Source: Palleronia sp. THAF1
Lineage (GTDB): Bacteria > Pseudomonadota > Alphaproteobacteria > Rhodobacterales > Rhodobacteraceae
Direction: 5' to 3'
Assembly (NCBI RefSeq): GCF_009363795.1
Contig: NZ_CP045420.1
Span: 2,709,001-2,773,000, forward strand
DNA: 64,000 bases
In this document: in pieces, positions 1-8,265 of the stretch
Layout: each line of letters starts with the position of its first letter
How positions within the stretch are numbered: position 1 is the first letter of the stretch
Notes under the pieces: model-generated
What the model saw: the letters and a program-made list of their open reading frames with translations, nothing else
Databases searched by the model: none
What the model was told of the DNA's origin: nothing
Made by a program: the position numbers and the translations under genes

Positions 1-849
1 TGGCAACGCAGCCTTCGTTTTGGCCAGAAGCGCCTGCACCGTGTCATCGGAATGATCGTAGAGCACGCGGATCAGGGTGATCGCGCCCTGCCCTTCGGGC
101 AGCGCGTCCTCACGGAACGAGGCCGGCGCCTTTGTCACCTTCCCCGCCAACGCTTCGGGCACCGTGTCCAGCACTGTTGGCAGGTCAAACAAGGTGACGG
201 CAGCGTCTGGATAGGCCTCCAGCACCTTCGCTGCGAAGGCCCCCGATCCGCCGCCCACATCCGTCAGCCGCGCCACGCCGCGCAGATCGACTTGCGAAAG
301 CGTGTCCTCGGCCACCAGCGCCTGACTGTCGGCCATCAGCTTGCTGTAGCGCGTGGCTTCTTCCACTCCAGCACCGCCGCCGAAGACGTAGGGCCAGAAG
401 CTGGCCAGTTCCGGCTTGGTCTCTCCTCGCAGGAAGGCGACGGGATCGGCCAAATCGCGGTACAGAACATCATGGTGCAGGATCATGTCGGTCAGGCCGG
501 GCACGGAGCCCAGCACAGCGCCGCGCGGGGTGGTGGTGAAGTGCGCGCCATCCAAAGACAGCAGCCCCATGGCGACACCGGCGCGACACAGCAGGTCCGC
601 GCGGTCGACTGACAGGCCCAGATCGGGGGCAAGGGCGGCTACGGTCTGGGGTGAGCGGCATCGCTCCAGCACGTCCAGCTTCACCAGCGCCTGCAGCATC
701 TGGCTTTGCACAAAACCCGCGACTAGATCGAACATGCGCGCGCCCTCGGCCCGCACGAACGGGCGGGTCAGCGGGAAGCGCGCAGCTTTGTTCTGAAACG
801 CAGGGTCAGAGACCGTCCGAGCGATCCACCCGGCAAAGGGCAGCCTCAT
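1..849 (-). CDS. crtF: Demethylspheroidene O-methyltransferase, 3' end outside window
   Basis: S-adenosylmethionine-dependent O-methyltransferase that methylates the C-1 hydroxyl of hydroxylated carotenoids, the last step to spheroidene. The visible 283 residues start at an ATG that overlaps the crtE stop (ATGA). An N-terminal dimerisation-type helical region is followed by the SAM-binding motif DVGGGSGAF at about residues 197-205 and an acidic FDLP about 17 residues later. WPYVFGGG near residue 152 is typical of bacterial CrtF. Family members are near 390 residues, so roughly the last 100 lie beyond position 1. It is translationally coupled to crtE and should share its promoter. Identity is secure from the motif set and the crtE/crtD/crtC neighbours. 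Confidence 0.93.
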   Translation of the reverse strand, partial: MRLPFAGWIARTVSDPAFQNKAARFPLTRPFVRAEGARMFDLVAGFVQSQMLQALVKLDVLERCRSPQTVAALAPDLGLSVDRADLLCRAGVAMGLLSLDGAHFTTTPRGAVLGSVPGLTDMILHHDVLYRDLADPVAFLRGETKPELASFWPYVFGGGAGVEEATRYSKLMADSQALVAEDTLSQVDLRGVARLTDVGGGSGAFAAKVLEAYPDAAVTLFDLPTVLDTVPEALAGKVTKAPASFREDALPEGQGAITLIRVLYDHSDDTVQALLAKTKAALP

Positions 850-1715
850 TCGCCGGGCTGACGCATCGCTTCGCGCGGCGCAAGCTTGCGGGCGTAGCGT
901 GTGACCAGGTCGGCCAGCATCGCTTCGCCTTCACAGGACGGGATCGAGGCGATGGCACCGGACAGGATGTCATCCAATCGTTGCGCAGCACCCTGCACGC
1001 CGAACTCTGCCACGGCGGACGGGCGACCGTGGCGGTCGTCCTGACCGGCGGGCTTACCCAGGTCATCATCACTCATCAGGGCATCGCGCAGGTCGTCGGC
1101 GACCTGGAACGCCTCTCCGATGCGCGCGCCAAGCTCTTCCCATGGCTCGGGGTCTTGCCCCGCCGCGACCGCGCCCATCTGCGTCGCGGCGACGAACAGC
1201 GCCCCGGTCTTGGCGCGATGGTAGGCGCGCAGGTCGATCTTGTCCTCACTCTCCCACCCCTGCCCCGCACAGATGCCACCGGGCATGCCGGTGTGGCGGC
1301 CCAGCAGGCCGATCAGGGCAACAGTGCGGTCAGGAGAGTCCGCAGCAGCGCGGGCCAGCACCTCGAACCCCATGACGATCAGGCTGTCGCCCGCCAGCAC
1401 GGCCAGCGGCTCGGAAAACGCACGGTGCACGCTGGGCTTGCCGCGCCGCAAGTCCGAATCGTCGAAACACGGCAGGTCATCGTGGACAAGGCTGGCGCAG
1501 TGGATCAGCTCGATGGCGGTGGCGGCCGCGTCCGTCACGCGCGGCGTCGGATCGCCGCAGGCCAGCGCCACGCTTGTCAGGATCGTTGGCCGAATGCGCG
1601 CGCCACCGGGCGTGCAACTGTAACGCAACGCAGCGGCCAAACGCGGCGGCGCACTGCCCGCTTGCCCCAAACGCAGGGCGGCTTCGATGGCGGGTTCGAT
1701 CCGGCTGGCGAGCAT
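846..1715 (-). CDS. crtE: Geranylgeranyl diphosphate synthase
   Basis: Cytosolic trans-isoprenyl diphosphate synthase that condenses IPP with allylic diphosphates to give GGPP, the precursor of carotenoids and of the bacteriochlorophyll tail. The 289-residue protein carries the first aspartate-rich motif DDLPCFDDSDLRRGKP near residue 79 and the second, DDLRDALMSDDD, near residue 213. The first motif has the DDxxxxD spacing of type II/III bacterial GGPP synthases. The ATG at 1715 has AGGA six bases upstream. It is the first gene of a minus-strand crtE-crtF unit and diverges from crtD across an 85 bp region holding a PpsR-type palindrome, so oxygen/light repression is expected. Confidence 0.95.
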   Translation of the reverse strand: MLASRIEPAIEAALRLGQAGSAPPRLAAALRYSCTPGGARIRPTILTSVALACGDPTPRVTDAAATAIELIHCASLVHDDLPCFDDSDLRRGKPSVHRAFSEPLAVLAGDSLIVMGFEVLARAAADSPDRTVALIGLLGRHTGMPGGICAGQGWESEDKIDLRAYHRAKTGALFVAATQMGAVAAGQDPEPWEELGARIGEAFQVADDLRDALMSDDDLGKPAGQDDRHGRPSAVAEFGVQGAAQRLDDILSGAIASIPSCEGEAMLADLVTRYARKLAPREAMRQPGE

Positions 1716-1748
1716 ATCGGTCCTGACTGTCGGATCGAGCCGACGGCT

Positions 1749-1774
1749 AAAGTGTAAACTTATGTGGACACTTT
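1749..1774. promoter_or_regulatory. PpsR/CrtJ operator between crtE and crtD
   Basis: A perfect inverted repeat AAAGTGT-N12-ACACTTT is centred between the divergent crtE and crtD genes. It contains the TGT-N12-ACA core (1753-1770) recognised by PpsR/CrtJ repressors of photosynthesis genes, with arms extended to seven bases. A second overlapping palindrome, GACAC-N5-GTGTC, lies at 1767-1781. The location 27 bp before the chosen crtD ATG and 34 bp from crtE suits promoter occlusion on both strands. The sequence match is direct; binding by PpsR is inferred. Confidence 0.85.
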
Positions 1775-1800
1775 AGGTGTCAGATGTCAACGTCCAAGCC

Positions 1801-3345
1801 ATGTCCAATTCCCGTGTGATCGTCGTCGGTGCCGGTATGGGCGGCCTTTCCGCTGCCATGCGTCTGGCCGCGTCGGGCTGCGATGTTACCGTTTTTGAGT
1901 CGGCCTCCGCTCCCGGCGGCAAGATGCGCACGCTGCCCTCTGACGCGGGGCCGGTGGATGCGGGACCGACGGTACTGACCCTGCGCGATGTGTTCGATGA
2001 CCTGTTCACCGACTGCGGGATGCGGCTAGACGATCATGTGACGCTGGAGGCTGAAACGGTCCTCGCGCGGCACTTCTGGCCCGACGGTAGCAGGCTTGAC
2101 CTGCACGCGGATCACGACCGTTCCGTCAAGGCGATCCACGATTTCGCGGGGGCGAGGGCCGCCAAGCAGTTCCGCGCGTTTCACGCCGAAACCGACCGCC
2201 TGTTCCGCGCCTTCGACGCGCCAATGATGCGATCCGCCAAACCGTCCCTGGTCTCGATGATCCTGCGCGTCGCCGCCGATCCTGCCCTGATGCGCGCAAT
2301 GACGCCCCTGTCCACGCTGGCCCAGCGGTTGGGGCGGCGCTTCGATGATCCGCGCCTTGTTCAGTTATTCGGGCGCTACGCCACCTATGTCGGCGGTCTG
2401 CCGCAGCAGGTGCCGGGGTTGCTCGCGCTGATCTGGCAGGCCGAGTCGCGTGGGGTTTGGCGGGTTCAGGGCGGAATGCACAGGCTCGCCCGCGCCATGG
2501 CGGATGCGGCTGAACGGCTTGGCGCTACCGTCGTTTACGACACCCCCGTGGCACGGATCGAAGATGGGCCTTTCGTGGTGCTGGCCGATGGCACCCGCCA
2601 CCCAGCCGAACACGTCGTCTTCAATGGTGACCCGCGCGCACTGCGGCAAAGCCTGCTGGGGCCCAATCCCGCCCACGCAGTGAAGCAATCCGCCACCGAA
2701 CCGCGCAGCCTGTCGGCTGAGGTCTGGGCCTTTGCCGCGACGCCCCACGGCCCGGACTTGCACCACCACAACGTCTTCTTCGGCGCGGACTACACGACCG
2801 AGACCGAATTACTCGCCCAAGGCGGCGTCCCTCACGACCCCACCGTCTACATCTGCGCGATGGATCACGGGACCGGGCGCACGCCGCCCGCCCTTGAACG
2901 GTTCGAAACCATCGTGAACGCCGCCCCCCTGCCCCACGACGACTCAGAGGCCCCATGCTACAATCAAACCTTCCAGACGCTGGCCGAACGCGGCCTGACC
3001 TTCACGCCGACGCCGAACCCGGCGACCAGAACTACACCGCAGGGGTTCGCGGCGCTGTTTCCGGGCTCTCTCGGGTCGATCTACGGGCGATCCCCATCGG
3101 GAACGATGGCGGCCTTCCAGAGACCGACGGCGCGAACGGCGATGAAGGGGCTGATCCTTGCGGGGGGCGGGGCGCATCCGGGCGCGGGGGTGCCGATGGC
3201 GGCGCTTTCCGGAAAGCAAGCGGCAGAGGCGATCATCAGCGCCCGAACTTCGACATTGCCGTCCCGCCGGACGGCTACGCCTGGTGGTACGTCGACGGGA
3301 TCAGCGACGACGGTTCGCGCGCCGTCTCGATCATCGGGTTCATAG
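1801..3345 (+). CDS. crtD: Methoxyneurosporene (hydroxyneurosporene) dehydrogenase
   Basis: FAD-dependent carotenoid 3,4-desaturase of the CrtI/CrtD family acting in the spheroidene branch. The dinucleotide-binding motif VIVVGAGMGGLSAAMRL begins at residue 5, and the C-terminal carotenoid-oxidoreductase signature AGGGAHPGAGVPMAALSG is near residue 450. The ATG at 1801 (protein starting MSNSRVIVVG) is preferred over an in-frame GTG at 1777, because the GTG lies inside the operator region and adds eight non-conserved residues. Neither start has a clear Shine-Dalgarno. The 3' end overlaps the reading frame of crtC by roughly 100 bases, consistent with a crtD-crtC operon. Confidence 0.93.
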   Translation: MSNSRVIVVGAGMGGLSAAMRLAASGCDVTVFESASAPGGKMRTLPSDAGPVDAGPTVLTLRDVFDDLFTDCGMRLDDHVTLEAETVLARHFWPDGSRLDLHADHDRSVKAIHDFAGARAAKQFRAFHAETDRLFRAFDAPMMRSAKPSLVSMILRVAADPALMRAMTPLSTLAQRLGRRFDDPRLVQLFGRYATYVGGLPQQVPGLLALIWQAESRGVWRVQGGMHRLARAMADAAERLGATVVYDTPVARIEDGPFVVLADGTRHPAEHVVFNGDPRALRQSLLGPNPAHAVKQSATEPRSLSAEVWAFAATPHGPDLHHHNVFFGADYTTETELLAQGGVPHDPTVYICAMDHGTGRTPPALERFETIVNAAPLPHDDSEAPCYNQTFQTLAERGLTFTPTPNPATRTTPQGFAALFPGSLGSIYGRSPSGTMAAFQRPTARTAMKGLILAGGGAHPGAGVPMAALSGKQAAEAIISARTSTLPSRRTATPGGTSTGSATTVRAPSRSSGS

Positions 3346-4166
3346 GATCGGTCTTTTCGCCCTGGTATCGCTGGTCCGGGCGGCGCGATCCGGAAAATCA
3401 CTGCTGTATCAACGTCGCCACCTATGGGCCGAGCGGGCGGTTCACCATGACCGACCGGGGCCGCGCGGCGTTGCGTCAGACGCCGGATCAACTGACCGTC
3501 GGTCCATCGTCCATGCGGTGGAAGGGCGACCGGCTGGTGATCGAAGTGAACGAGATCAGCGGCCTGCCCGTCATCAGCCGCGTTGTCGGAACCATCACGG
3601 TCACACCCAGTGCGGTAACGGACCAAGAGCTGTTGCTGACCGATGACGGCGCCCATGTCTGGCGCCCCTTCGCCCCTGTGTCGCGGATCGAGGTGGACTT
3701 GGGCAAGCACGGCCAATGGTCCGGCCACGGATACTTCGACGCCAACTTCGGCACCCGCGCGCTGGAGGCGGATTTCGACTACTGGACATGGGGCCGCTAC
3801 CCCACGTCGCAGGGCGCGTCCTGCTTCTACGACGCCACCCGCCGCGATGGCAGCGAACTGGCGGCGGGCTTCGTGTTCGGCGCGGATGGGACGGCGACAG
3901 AGGTGACGCCGCCGCCGAAACGCCCCATGCGCCGCTCGCTCTGGACCGTGCGGCGCGAGACACGGGGGGACGCGGGAACCAAACCGAAACAGGTGAAAGC
4001 CATGCTCGACGCGCCGTTCTACTGTCGCGCGGCGGTAGAGACGGTGATCGACGGAGAGACCACGACCGGCGTGCATGAGGCGCTTGACCTGAACCGCTTG
4101 CGCGGGCCGTGGCTGATGCCGATGCTCGCCGTCCGTGTGCCACGCCGGGCGGGGTGGCGGTTCTAG
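3240..4166 (+). CDS. crtC: Carotenoid 1,2-hydratase (hydroxyneurosporene synthase), start unresolved
   Basis: Cofactor-independent hydratase adding water to the C-1,2 double bond of neurosporene or lycopene. Conserved family blocks are VPPDGYAWWYVD at 3258-3293, FIGSVFSPWYRW, DPENHCCINVATYGP and the C-terminal RVPRRAGWRF. Conservation starts around 3240-3258, inside the end of crtD but in a different frame. No ATG, GTG, TTG or CTG exists in this frame between the ATG at 2955 and the conserved block. Starting at 2955 would add 95 residues that look like crtD read out of frame. The left boundary given here is therefore the approximate start of homology, not a mapped initiation codon. It could use a rare codon such as ATT at 3252. 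Confidence 0.85.
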   Translation, partial: RPNFDIAVPPDGYAWWYVDGISDDGSRAVSIIGFIGSVFSPWYRWSGRRDPENHCCINVATYGPSGRFTMTDRGRAALRQTPDQLTVGPSSMRWKGDRLVIEVNEISGLPVISRVVGTITVTPSAVTDQELLLTDDGAHVWRPFAPVSRIEVDLGKHGQWSGHGYFDANFGTRALEADFDYWTWGRYPTSQGASCFYDATRRDGSELAAGFVFGADGTATEVTPPPKRPMRRSLWTVRRETRGDAGTKPKQVKAMLDAPFYCRAAVETVIDGETTTGVHEALDLNRLRGPWLMPMLAVRVPRRAGWRF

Positions 4167-4170
4167 GCGC

Positions 4171-4569
4171 CTATCGCGCCAATGCCTCTGCCTCGATCTC
4201 GAACATCAGGCTTGGAATGGCGAGACGAGTGACACCCAGCAACGTCATGGGAGGGGTGTTGCCCGTTGGTCCGAACCGCTGGCCCATGAGATCGAAGTTT
4301 GCGAGGGCCGCATCGACGTCGGTCGCGTAAACGCCGAGGCGGGTCACGTTTCCAAGCCCCATGCCACCAGCCTCCAGCACGGCCTGCAGATTATCCAGCG
4401 CAAGAGCGATCTGGCCGCGCATGTCGCCGGGATGCTGCGGCGCGCCTCCGGAATCCACAGCCGTCTGGCCGGAGCAGATAAGGCGGCGGGTTGCGCCTTC
4501 TATGATCTCGGCCTGATTGTAGCCAAGCGAAAGGGACCAGTCCCAAGGGTTCACGGGTGTACGTTGCAT
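4171..4569 (-). CDS. RidA/YjgF/YER057c/UK114-family protein
   Basis: 132-residue member of the RidA superfamily, small trimeric proteins of which the archetype hydrolyses reactive enamine/imine intermediates from PLP enzymes. The conserved core includes ICSGQTAVDSGG, QIALALDNLQAVLEAGG and VTRLGVYATDVDAALANF. The canonical RidA catalytic arginine region is replaced by VTRLAIPSLMFEIEAEA, so this belongs to a side clade whose substrate is unknown. The ATG at 4569 has a strong AAGGAG seven bases upstream; the upstream ATG at 4623 lacks one. It diverges from a WYL-type regulator gene across 85 bp, a pairing that suggests the regulator controls it. Confidence 0.9.
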   Translation of the reverse strand: MQRTPVNPWDWSLSLGYNQAEIIEGATRRLICSGQTAVDSGGAPQHPGDMRGQIALALDNLQAVLEAGGMGLGNVTRLGVYATDVDAALANFDLMGQRFGPTGNTPPMTLLGVTRLAIPSLMFEIEAEALAR

Positions 4570-4615
4570 GACAATTCTCCTTGTCGGGTTGCGATGCCAC
4601 GACCTAGAGTCAAAA

Positions 4616-4634
4616 GGTGTCATATCTTGTCACC
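4616..4634. promoter_or_regulatory. Candidate operator between RidA-like gene and WYL regulator
   Basis: The divergent spacer contains GGTG and CACC arms separated by 11 bases, and inside them a direct repeat TGTCA-N5-TGTCA (4618-4632). Such arms are a plausible site for the HTH of the adjacent YafY-type protein, which would then control both genes. The repeat is visible; its role is inference only. Confidence 0.4.
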
Positions 4635-4654
4635 ATACAGACGCGTGGAGCGCG

Positions 4655-5401
4655 ATGACCGTTCGCCACCGCCAAGATGCCATCATCCGCCACTTGCGCC
4701 GGAACGGGTCAGCCACGGTTGCCGAACTGGCTCAGGTTGTCGGCGCATCCAGGCGCACGGTCTTGCGAGACATCGGCGCGCTGCGCGAAGAGGGCTACGT
4801 GATCGACACCGATCCGGGCCGCGGCGGGGGCGTACGACTTGACGCGCAATCGGTGCGCACAATTGCGCGTTTGTCGGTATCAGAGGTCTTCGCGTTGATC
4901 CTTGGCATCGCGGCAATGCGAGCCGCCCGCAGTCTGCCATTCCAGAGTCTTGCCGACAGCGGGCTCGCCCGGATCGAGGCGGCACTGCCCGCTGACCGAT
5001 TGCGCGACCTGCGGGAATTCATGGCGTGCCTCTACGTAGGTGAGATTCCACCCCGGCAGGACTTATCGAATGTCGGCCAGATGGACCCCGATCTTCTGTC
5101 CGCCTTCGAGGGCGCATTCCTGCAGCGTCAGCACCTGCGGTTCACCTACACGGATGCCAAGGGCCGGCAAACCGAACGCATCGTCGAGCCGCAGGCGATG
5201 CTGATCCTGCCGCCGCTGTGGTATATGGTGGCCTGGGACCCGGCGCGCGATGACTTCCGGCACTTCCGCATGGACCGGATCGCCGTTCCCGAACGGGTCG
5301 AGGGCACCAACTTCCGCCGACGCCATGTTCCATTCGCCGCCGATGTCAGCCCCTACAGCGGCCTGCCACCCTACTCTCCGTCGTCGAGCGGTGCGTCCTG
5401 A
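4655..5401 (+). CDS. YafY-family HTH/WYL-domain transcriptional regulator
   Basis: 248-residue cytoplasmic DNA-binding protein. Residues 1-60 form an HTH_11/DeoR-like winged helix (RHLRRNGSATVAELAQVVGASRRTVLRDIGAL), followed by a linker and a WYL ligand-sensing domain from about residue 135. The WYL triplet itself reads W-Y-M within PPLWYMVAWD, and the following HFRMDRI matches the family. The ATG at 4655 has GGAG about seven bases upstream. It probably regulates the divergent RidA-like gene and itself. The 3' end overlaps the convergent channel gene by 31 bases. Confidence 0.9.
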   Translation: MTVRHRQDAIIRHLRRNGSATVAELAQVVGASRRTVLRDIGALREEGYVIDTDPGRGGGVRLDAQSVRTIARLSVSEVFALILGIAAMRAARSLPFQSLADSGLARIEAALPADRLRDLREFMACLYVGEIPPRQDLSNVGQMDPDLLSAFEGAFLQRQHLRFTYTDAKGRQTERIVEPQAMLILPPLWYMVAWDPARDDFRHFRMDRIAVPERVEGTNFRRRHVPFAADVSPYSGLPPYSPSSSGAS

Positions 5402-7656
5402 GCGGGTTCGACCGTGCGGGCGTCGTCCACATCCCGTCGCTTGGTCTCGTCTGGTTCGGACAAGCTTCCGACCCGCCCCTCGATCTGCGTCCGGCCAGAG
5501 ACGTTGAAGGTCTGCGTCTTGCCGTCTTTCGATTCGCCCAAGAACAGCGTCTGGTGCGGGAACGGGATCTCGATACCGCGCTCATCGAAAATGCGCTTGC
5601 AGATCTCGTTGTACTCGCGACCGACGCCCCATTGCGTGCCCGGGATACACTTTATGCGAGCTCGCAAGATCACGGCGCTGTCCGCCAGTGCCTGAACGCC
5701 GAACCACTCGAAGTCGCCGATAACATTACCGCCGAAGGCCTCCCCCGCGCGAAGTTCGTCGAAGGCATCGGTCATGGCGACTTTCACCTCGTCCACGTTC
5801 TCACGGTAGGCGACGCCCATATCGCAGAGGAAGTAACCGAAATCGCGCATGTAGTTCGACACCATGTCCACGCTGCTGAACGGGATGATGTGATAGACGC
5901 CGGAGACGTCGCGCAGGCTGACCGAGCGGATCGTCAACCGCTCTACCGTGCCGGTTATGCCACCCACGGTGATGACGTCACCCACGTTGAAGGCATTTTC
6001 GAACTGGATGAACAGACCGGTGATGATGTCCTGCACGAACTTCTGCGCACCGAAACCGATGGCCAGACCCAGCACACCGGCAGAGGCCAGAAGCGGCGCG
6101 ATGTTCAGCCCGATCTCTGCCAGCACGAACATCAACGTGATGATCAACAGTGTGATCGTGCCCGCATTGCGCGCCAGCGACAGCAACGTCTGCTCGCGGC
6201 TGGTGGCGATGGTGCCGTATTGTGGATTCAGCCGGTAGTCCACGAAAGACGTCAGCGCGACCCAGATGGCGAAAGCCACCAGCAGGATCAGCGTCACCGA
6301 AATGAACTTGCCGGTAAACCTTAGTCCCATCTCGCTGCTCAGCCATTCGGTGAAGGATACCAGGTTGATGGCGTTCAGCGCGAACAGGATCACGAAAGCG
6401 ACGATGATAAACCGCAGAACGGCAAGCGCTTTCGGCACGAACCGGTTCAGGCGGGTTTCCAGCAGCGGAAGACGGTCCCTCGTGGATGCCGGGATCTGGA
6501 TGCCATTCTGCATCACACGGGTCAGAAACGTGCTAAGCGCGACACCGGCCAGAACCACCAGCACCACTTGCCCAGAGGTCGCTAGCGAGCTGAAGACCAG
6601 ATTGGGTGGGCTGGCGAGCACGATGATGAACATCGCGAAAAGGTAGGCAAGCACCGGCCAGTGCCAGTGGCGTGCCAGCCAGCCCAGACCACCACGCTTG
6701 CGCACGATGCCCTGATCGCCCGTCAGCCAATCCGCGAGCTTAGTACGATTGCGCAGCACCATGATGACGGCAAAGGCCAGAACCAGCAGCGCTATGAACG
6801 CCGTCAGAGCCGATCCGGCTGCGTAGGACACCTCTTGGTTGACGACCGGCACCAGTAGAAGCTGCCCGTAGCCAACCAGCGACACCATAAGGGACACCCA
6901 AGCGTTCAAGCCTGTGGCTGTATCGTCCTTCATGGGCAGTAGGCGCATCTGACCGGCGGCGGGCGACAGGATCATCCGCACGCCCACTCGGATCACACCG
7001 ACGATCCAGAAGGCGTTCAGGAACAACGTCTGGCGAATACCGATTTGGCCCACCTCGCCCAAGGCAAGTACGGCAAGGGCATAGCCGAACGCCGTCGCCA
7101 CCACGACAAGCAGAAGGTCGATGATCAATGATATGATGAAGATCACGATCTTCATCATCGTCGAACTGCGCTCGACTTTGGAATTCAGCCGCCGAAACGC
7201 AAGCATCGCGATGCGGCGCAGAATGTAAAAGATCGCCACGGTGCCGACGAAAAGAACCAGCAACTCTCCGAAGGACTCGATGAAGAATGCCGCGTTCAGG
7301 CCGGACAATCCGCCGAAGATGTCCGGAAGTCGGTCAATCGCGCCAAGCACGTCCTGAATGCCGTTCGCGGCGGACTGCGCCGCGTCCTGCGTGAACTGGG
7401 CCACCTTTCGCGCAACCGATATCTGCGAGGACGGATCGATGATGTCCGGGATATCCGCCTCTTCCGGGGCAGCCTCTGCCTTTAGCCGTTCGATCAGATC
7501 GGCGCGGACCGTATCGTTTTCCAGCACGTCTATCAGGGTCTGCAATTCGGTCGCGCCGGTCTCTGCCGTCGCATCGTCCTGCGCCATGGCGGATGTGCCA
7601 ATGACAAGAAATAGCGGCAGAATCAGCAGCCGAAGCAACTTTGCGGAAAGGGCCAT
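5371..7656 (-). CDS. Large MscS-family mechanosensitive ion channel
   Basis: 761-residue inner-membrane protein. A signal peptide (cleavage near AMAQ, residue 26) precedes a periplasmic region, then about ten transmembrane segments from residue 130. The MscS pore helix and beta domain follow near residues 540-630 (GLAIGFGAQKFVQDIITG, FNVGDVITVGGITGTVE, PFSSVDMVSNYMRDF). The C-terminal 100 residues are soluble and acidic. This resembles multi-TM YbdG/YbiO-type channels rather than the short E. coli MscS. It releases solutes on hypo-osmotic shock in characterised relatives. The next gene downstream of its promoter end is tspO, 22 bp away on the same strand. Confidence 0.93.
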   Translation of the reverse strand: MALSAKLLRLLILPLFLVIGTSAMAQDDATAETGATELQTLIDVLENDTVRADLIERLKAEAAPEEADIPDIIDPSSQISVARKVAQFTQDAAQSAANGIQDVLGAIDRLPDIFGGLSGLNAAFFIESFGELLVLFVGTVAIFYILRRIAMLAFRRLNSKVERSSTMMKIVIFIISLIIDLLLVVVATAFGYALAVLALGEVGQIGIRQTLFLNAFWIVGVIRVGVRMILSPAAGQMRLLPMKDDTATGLNAWVSLMVSLVGYGQLLLVPVVNQEVSYAAGSALTAFIALLVLAFAVIMVLRNRTKLADWLTGDQGIVRKRGGLGWLARHWHWPVLAYLFAMFIIVLASPPNLVFSSLATSGQVVLVVLAGVALSTFLTRVMQNGIQIPASTRDRLPLLETRLNRFVPKALAVLRFIIVAFVILFALNAINLVSFTEWLSSEMGLRFTGKFISVTLILLVAFAIWVALTSFVDYRLNPQYGTIATSREQTLLSLARNAGTITLLIITLMFVLAEIGLNIAPLLASAGVLGLAIGFGAQKFVQDIITGLFIQFENAFNVGDVITVGGITGTVERLTIRSVSLRDVSGVYHIIPFSSVDMVSNYMRDFGYFLCDMGVAYRENVDEVKVAMTDAFDELRAGEAFGGNVIGDFEWFGVQALADSAVILRARIKCIPGTQWGVGREYNEICKRIFDERGIEIPFPHQTLFLGESKDGKTQTFNVSGRTQIEGRVGSLSEPDETKRRDVDDARTVEPAQDAPLDDGE

Positions 7657-7678
7657 GAAGGGGCTCCGTCGGATGGGG

Positions 7679-8146
7679 TCAGGTGGCGATGGGGCGGGCC
7701 CGGTTCAGCCGCCAAACCTCGAAATTAAGCGCGAATGCGATGGTTACCCACACAAGATACGGCACGAACAAAAGACCGGCGATCCAGTCGAGTTGCCAGA
7801 ACTGCCAAAGCGTTCCGGCCACCGACAGCCACAGGATGCCGATGACGACCAGTCCAGCCTTGGTGTTGTGCAGCCCGAAGAAGACCGGCGTCCACAGCGT
7901 GTTGAACGCGATCTGCACGGCGAAGATCGCCATGGCGTGACCCGTCGTGTCCAGCGGTGCTGCTCGAGCGCCAGCGACCGCGATGCAGATGTAGAGGACC
8001 GTCCACGTCACCGGGAACACCCAGTTGGGCGGCGTAAAGCCCGGTTTGCGCAGCTCATCGTACCATTTGCCCGGCTGGAACATCGCTCCGGTCGTGGCGG
8101 CACCGGCGCAAGCCAGCAGAAAAATGAAGAAAAGGGTCCAGTCCAT
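7679..8146 (-). CDS. tspO: TspO/MBR (translocator protein) family
   Basis: 155-residue five-helix tryptophan-rich membrane protein. Motifs WYDELRKPGFTPPNWVFPVTWT and QIAFNTLWTPVFFGLHN are diagnostic for TspO. In Rhodobacter sphaeroides, TspO in the outer membrane binds porphyrins and negatively tunes photopigment gene expression in response to oxygen. The start MDWTLFF at 8146 agrees with the length of Rhodobacter TspO; an upstream in-frame ATG (8191) would add a non-conserved N-terminus. In Rhodobacter, tspO sits inside the crt cluster. Here it is 3.5 kb from crtC, separated by a regulator and a channel, and may share a transcript with the channel gene. Confidence 0.94.
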   Translation of the reverse strand: MDWTLFFIFLLACAGAATTGAMFQPGKWYDELRKPGFTPPNWVFPVTWTVLYICIAVAGARAAPLDTTGHAMAIFAVQIAFNTLWTPVFFGLHNTKAGLVVIGILWLSVAGTLWQFWQLDWIAGLLFVPYLVWVTIAFALNFEVWRLNRARPIAT

Positions 8147-8265
8147 GGGATGCCAGATACGCCGTTCGCGCCCCGCGTCCACCCCACGCATGGCGGGATA
8201 TGGGTTGAACAAGGCGTGACCGGCCCGATAACTGCGCGTGAAGCCTGTAAAACCGGAGCCGCGCC

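Noticed and set aside
2955-3239. ATG 2955 as the crtC start
   Set aside because: It would add 95 residues of Gly/Asp/Arg-rich sequence that are crtD in another frame, with a 391-base overlap.
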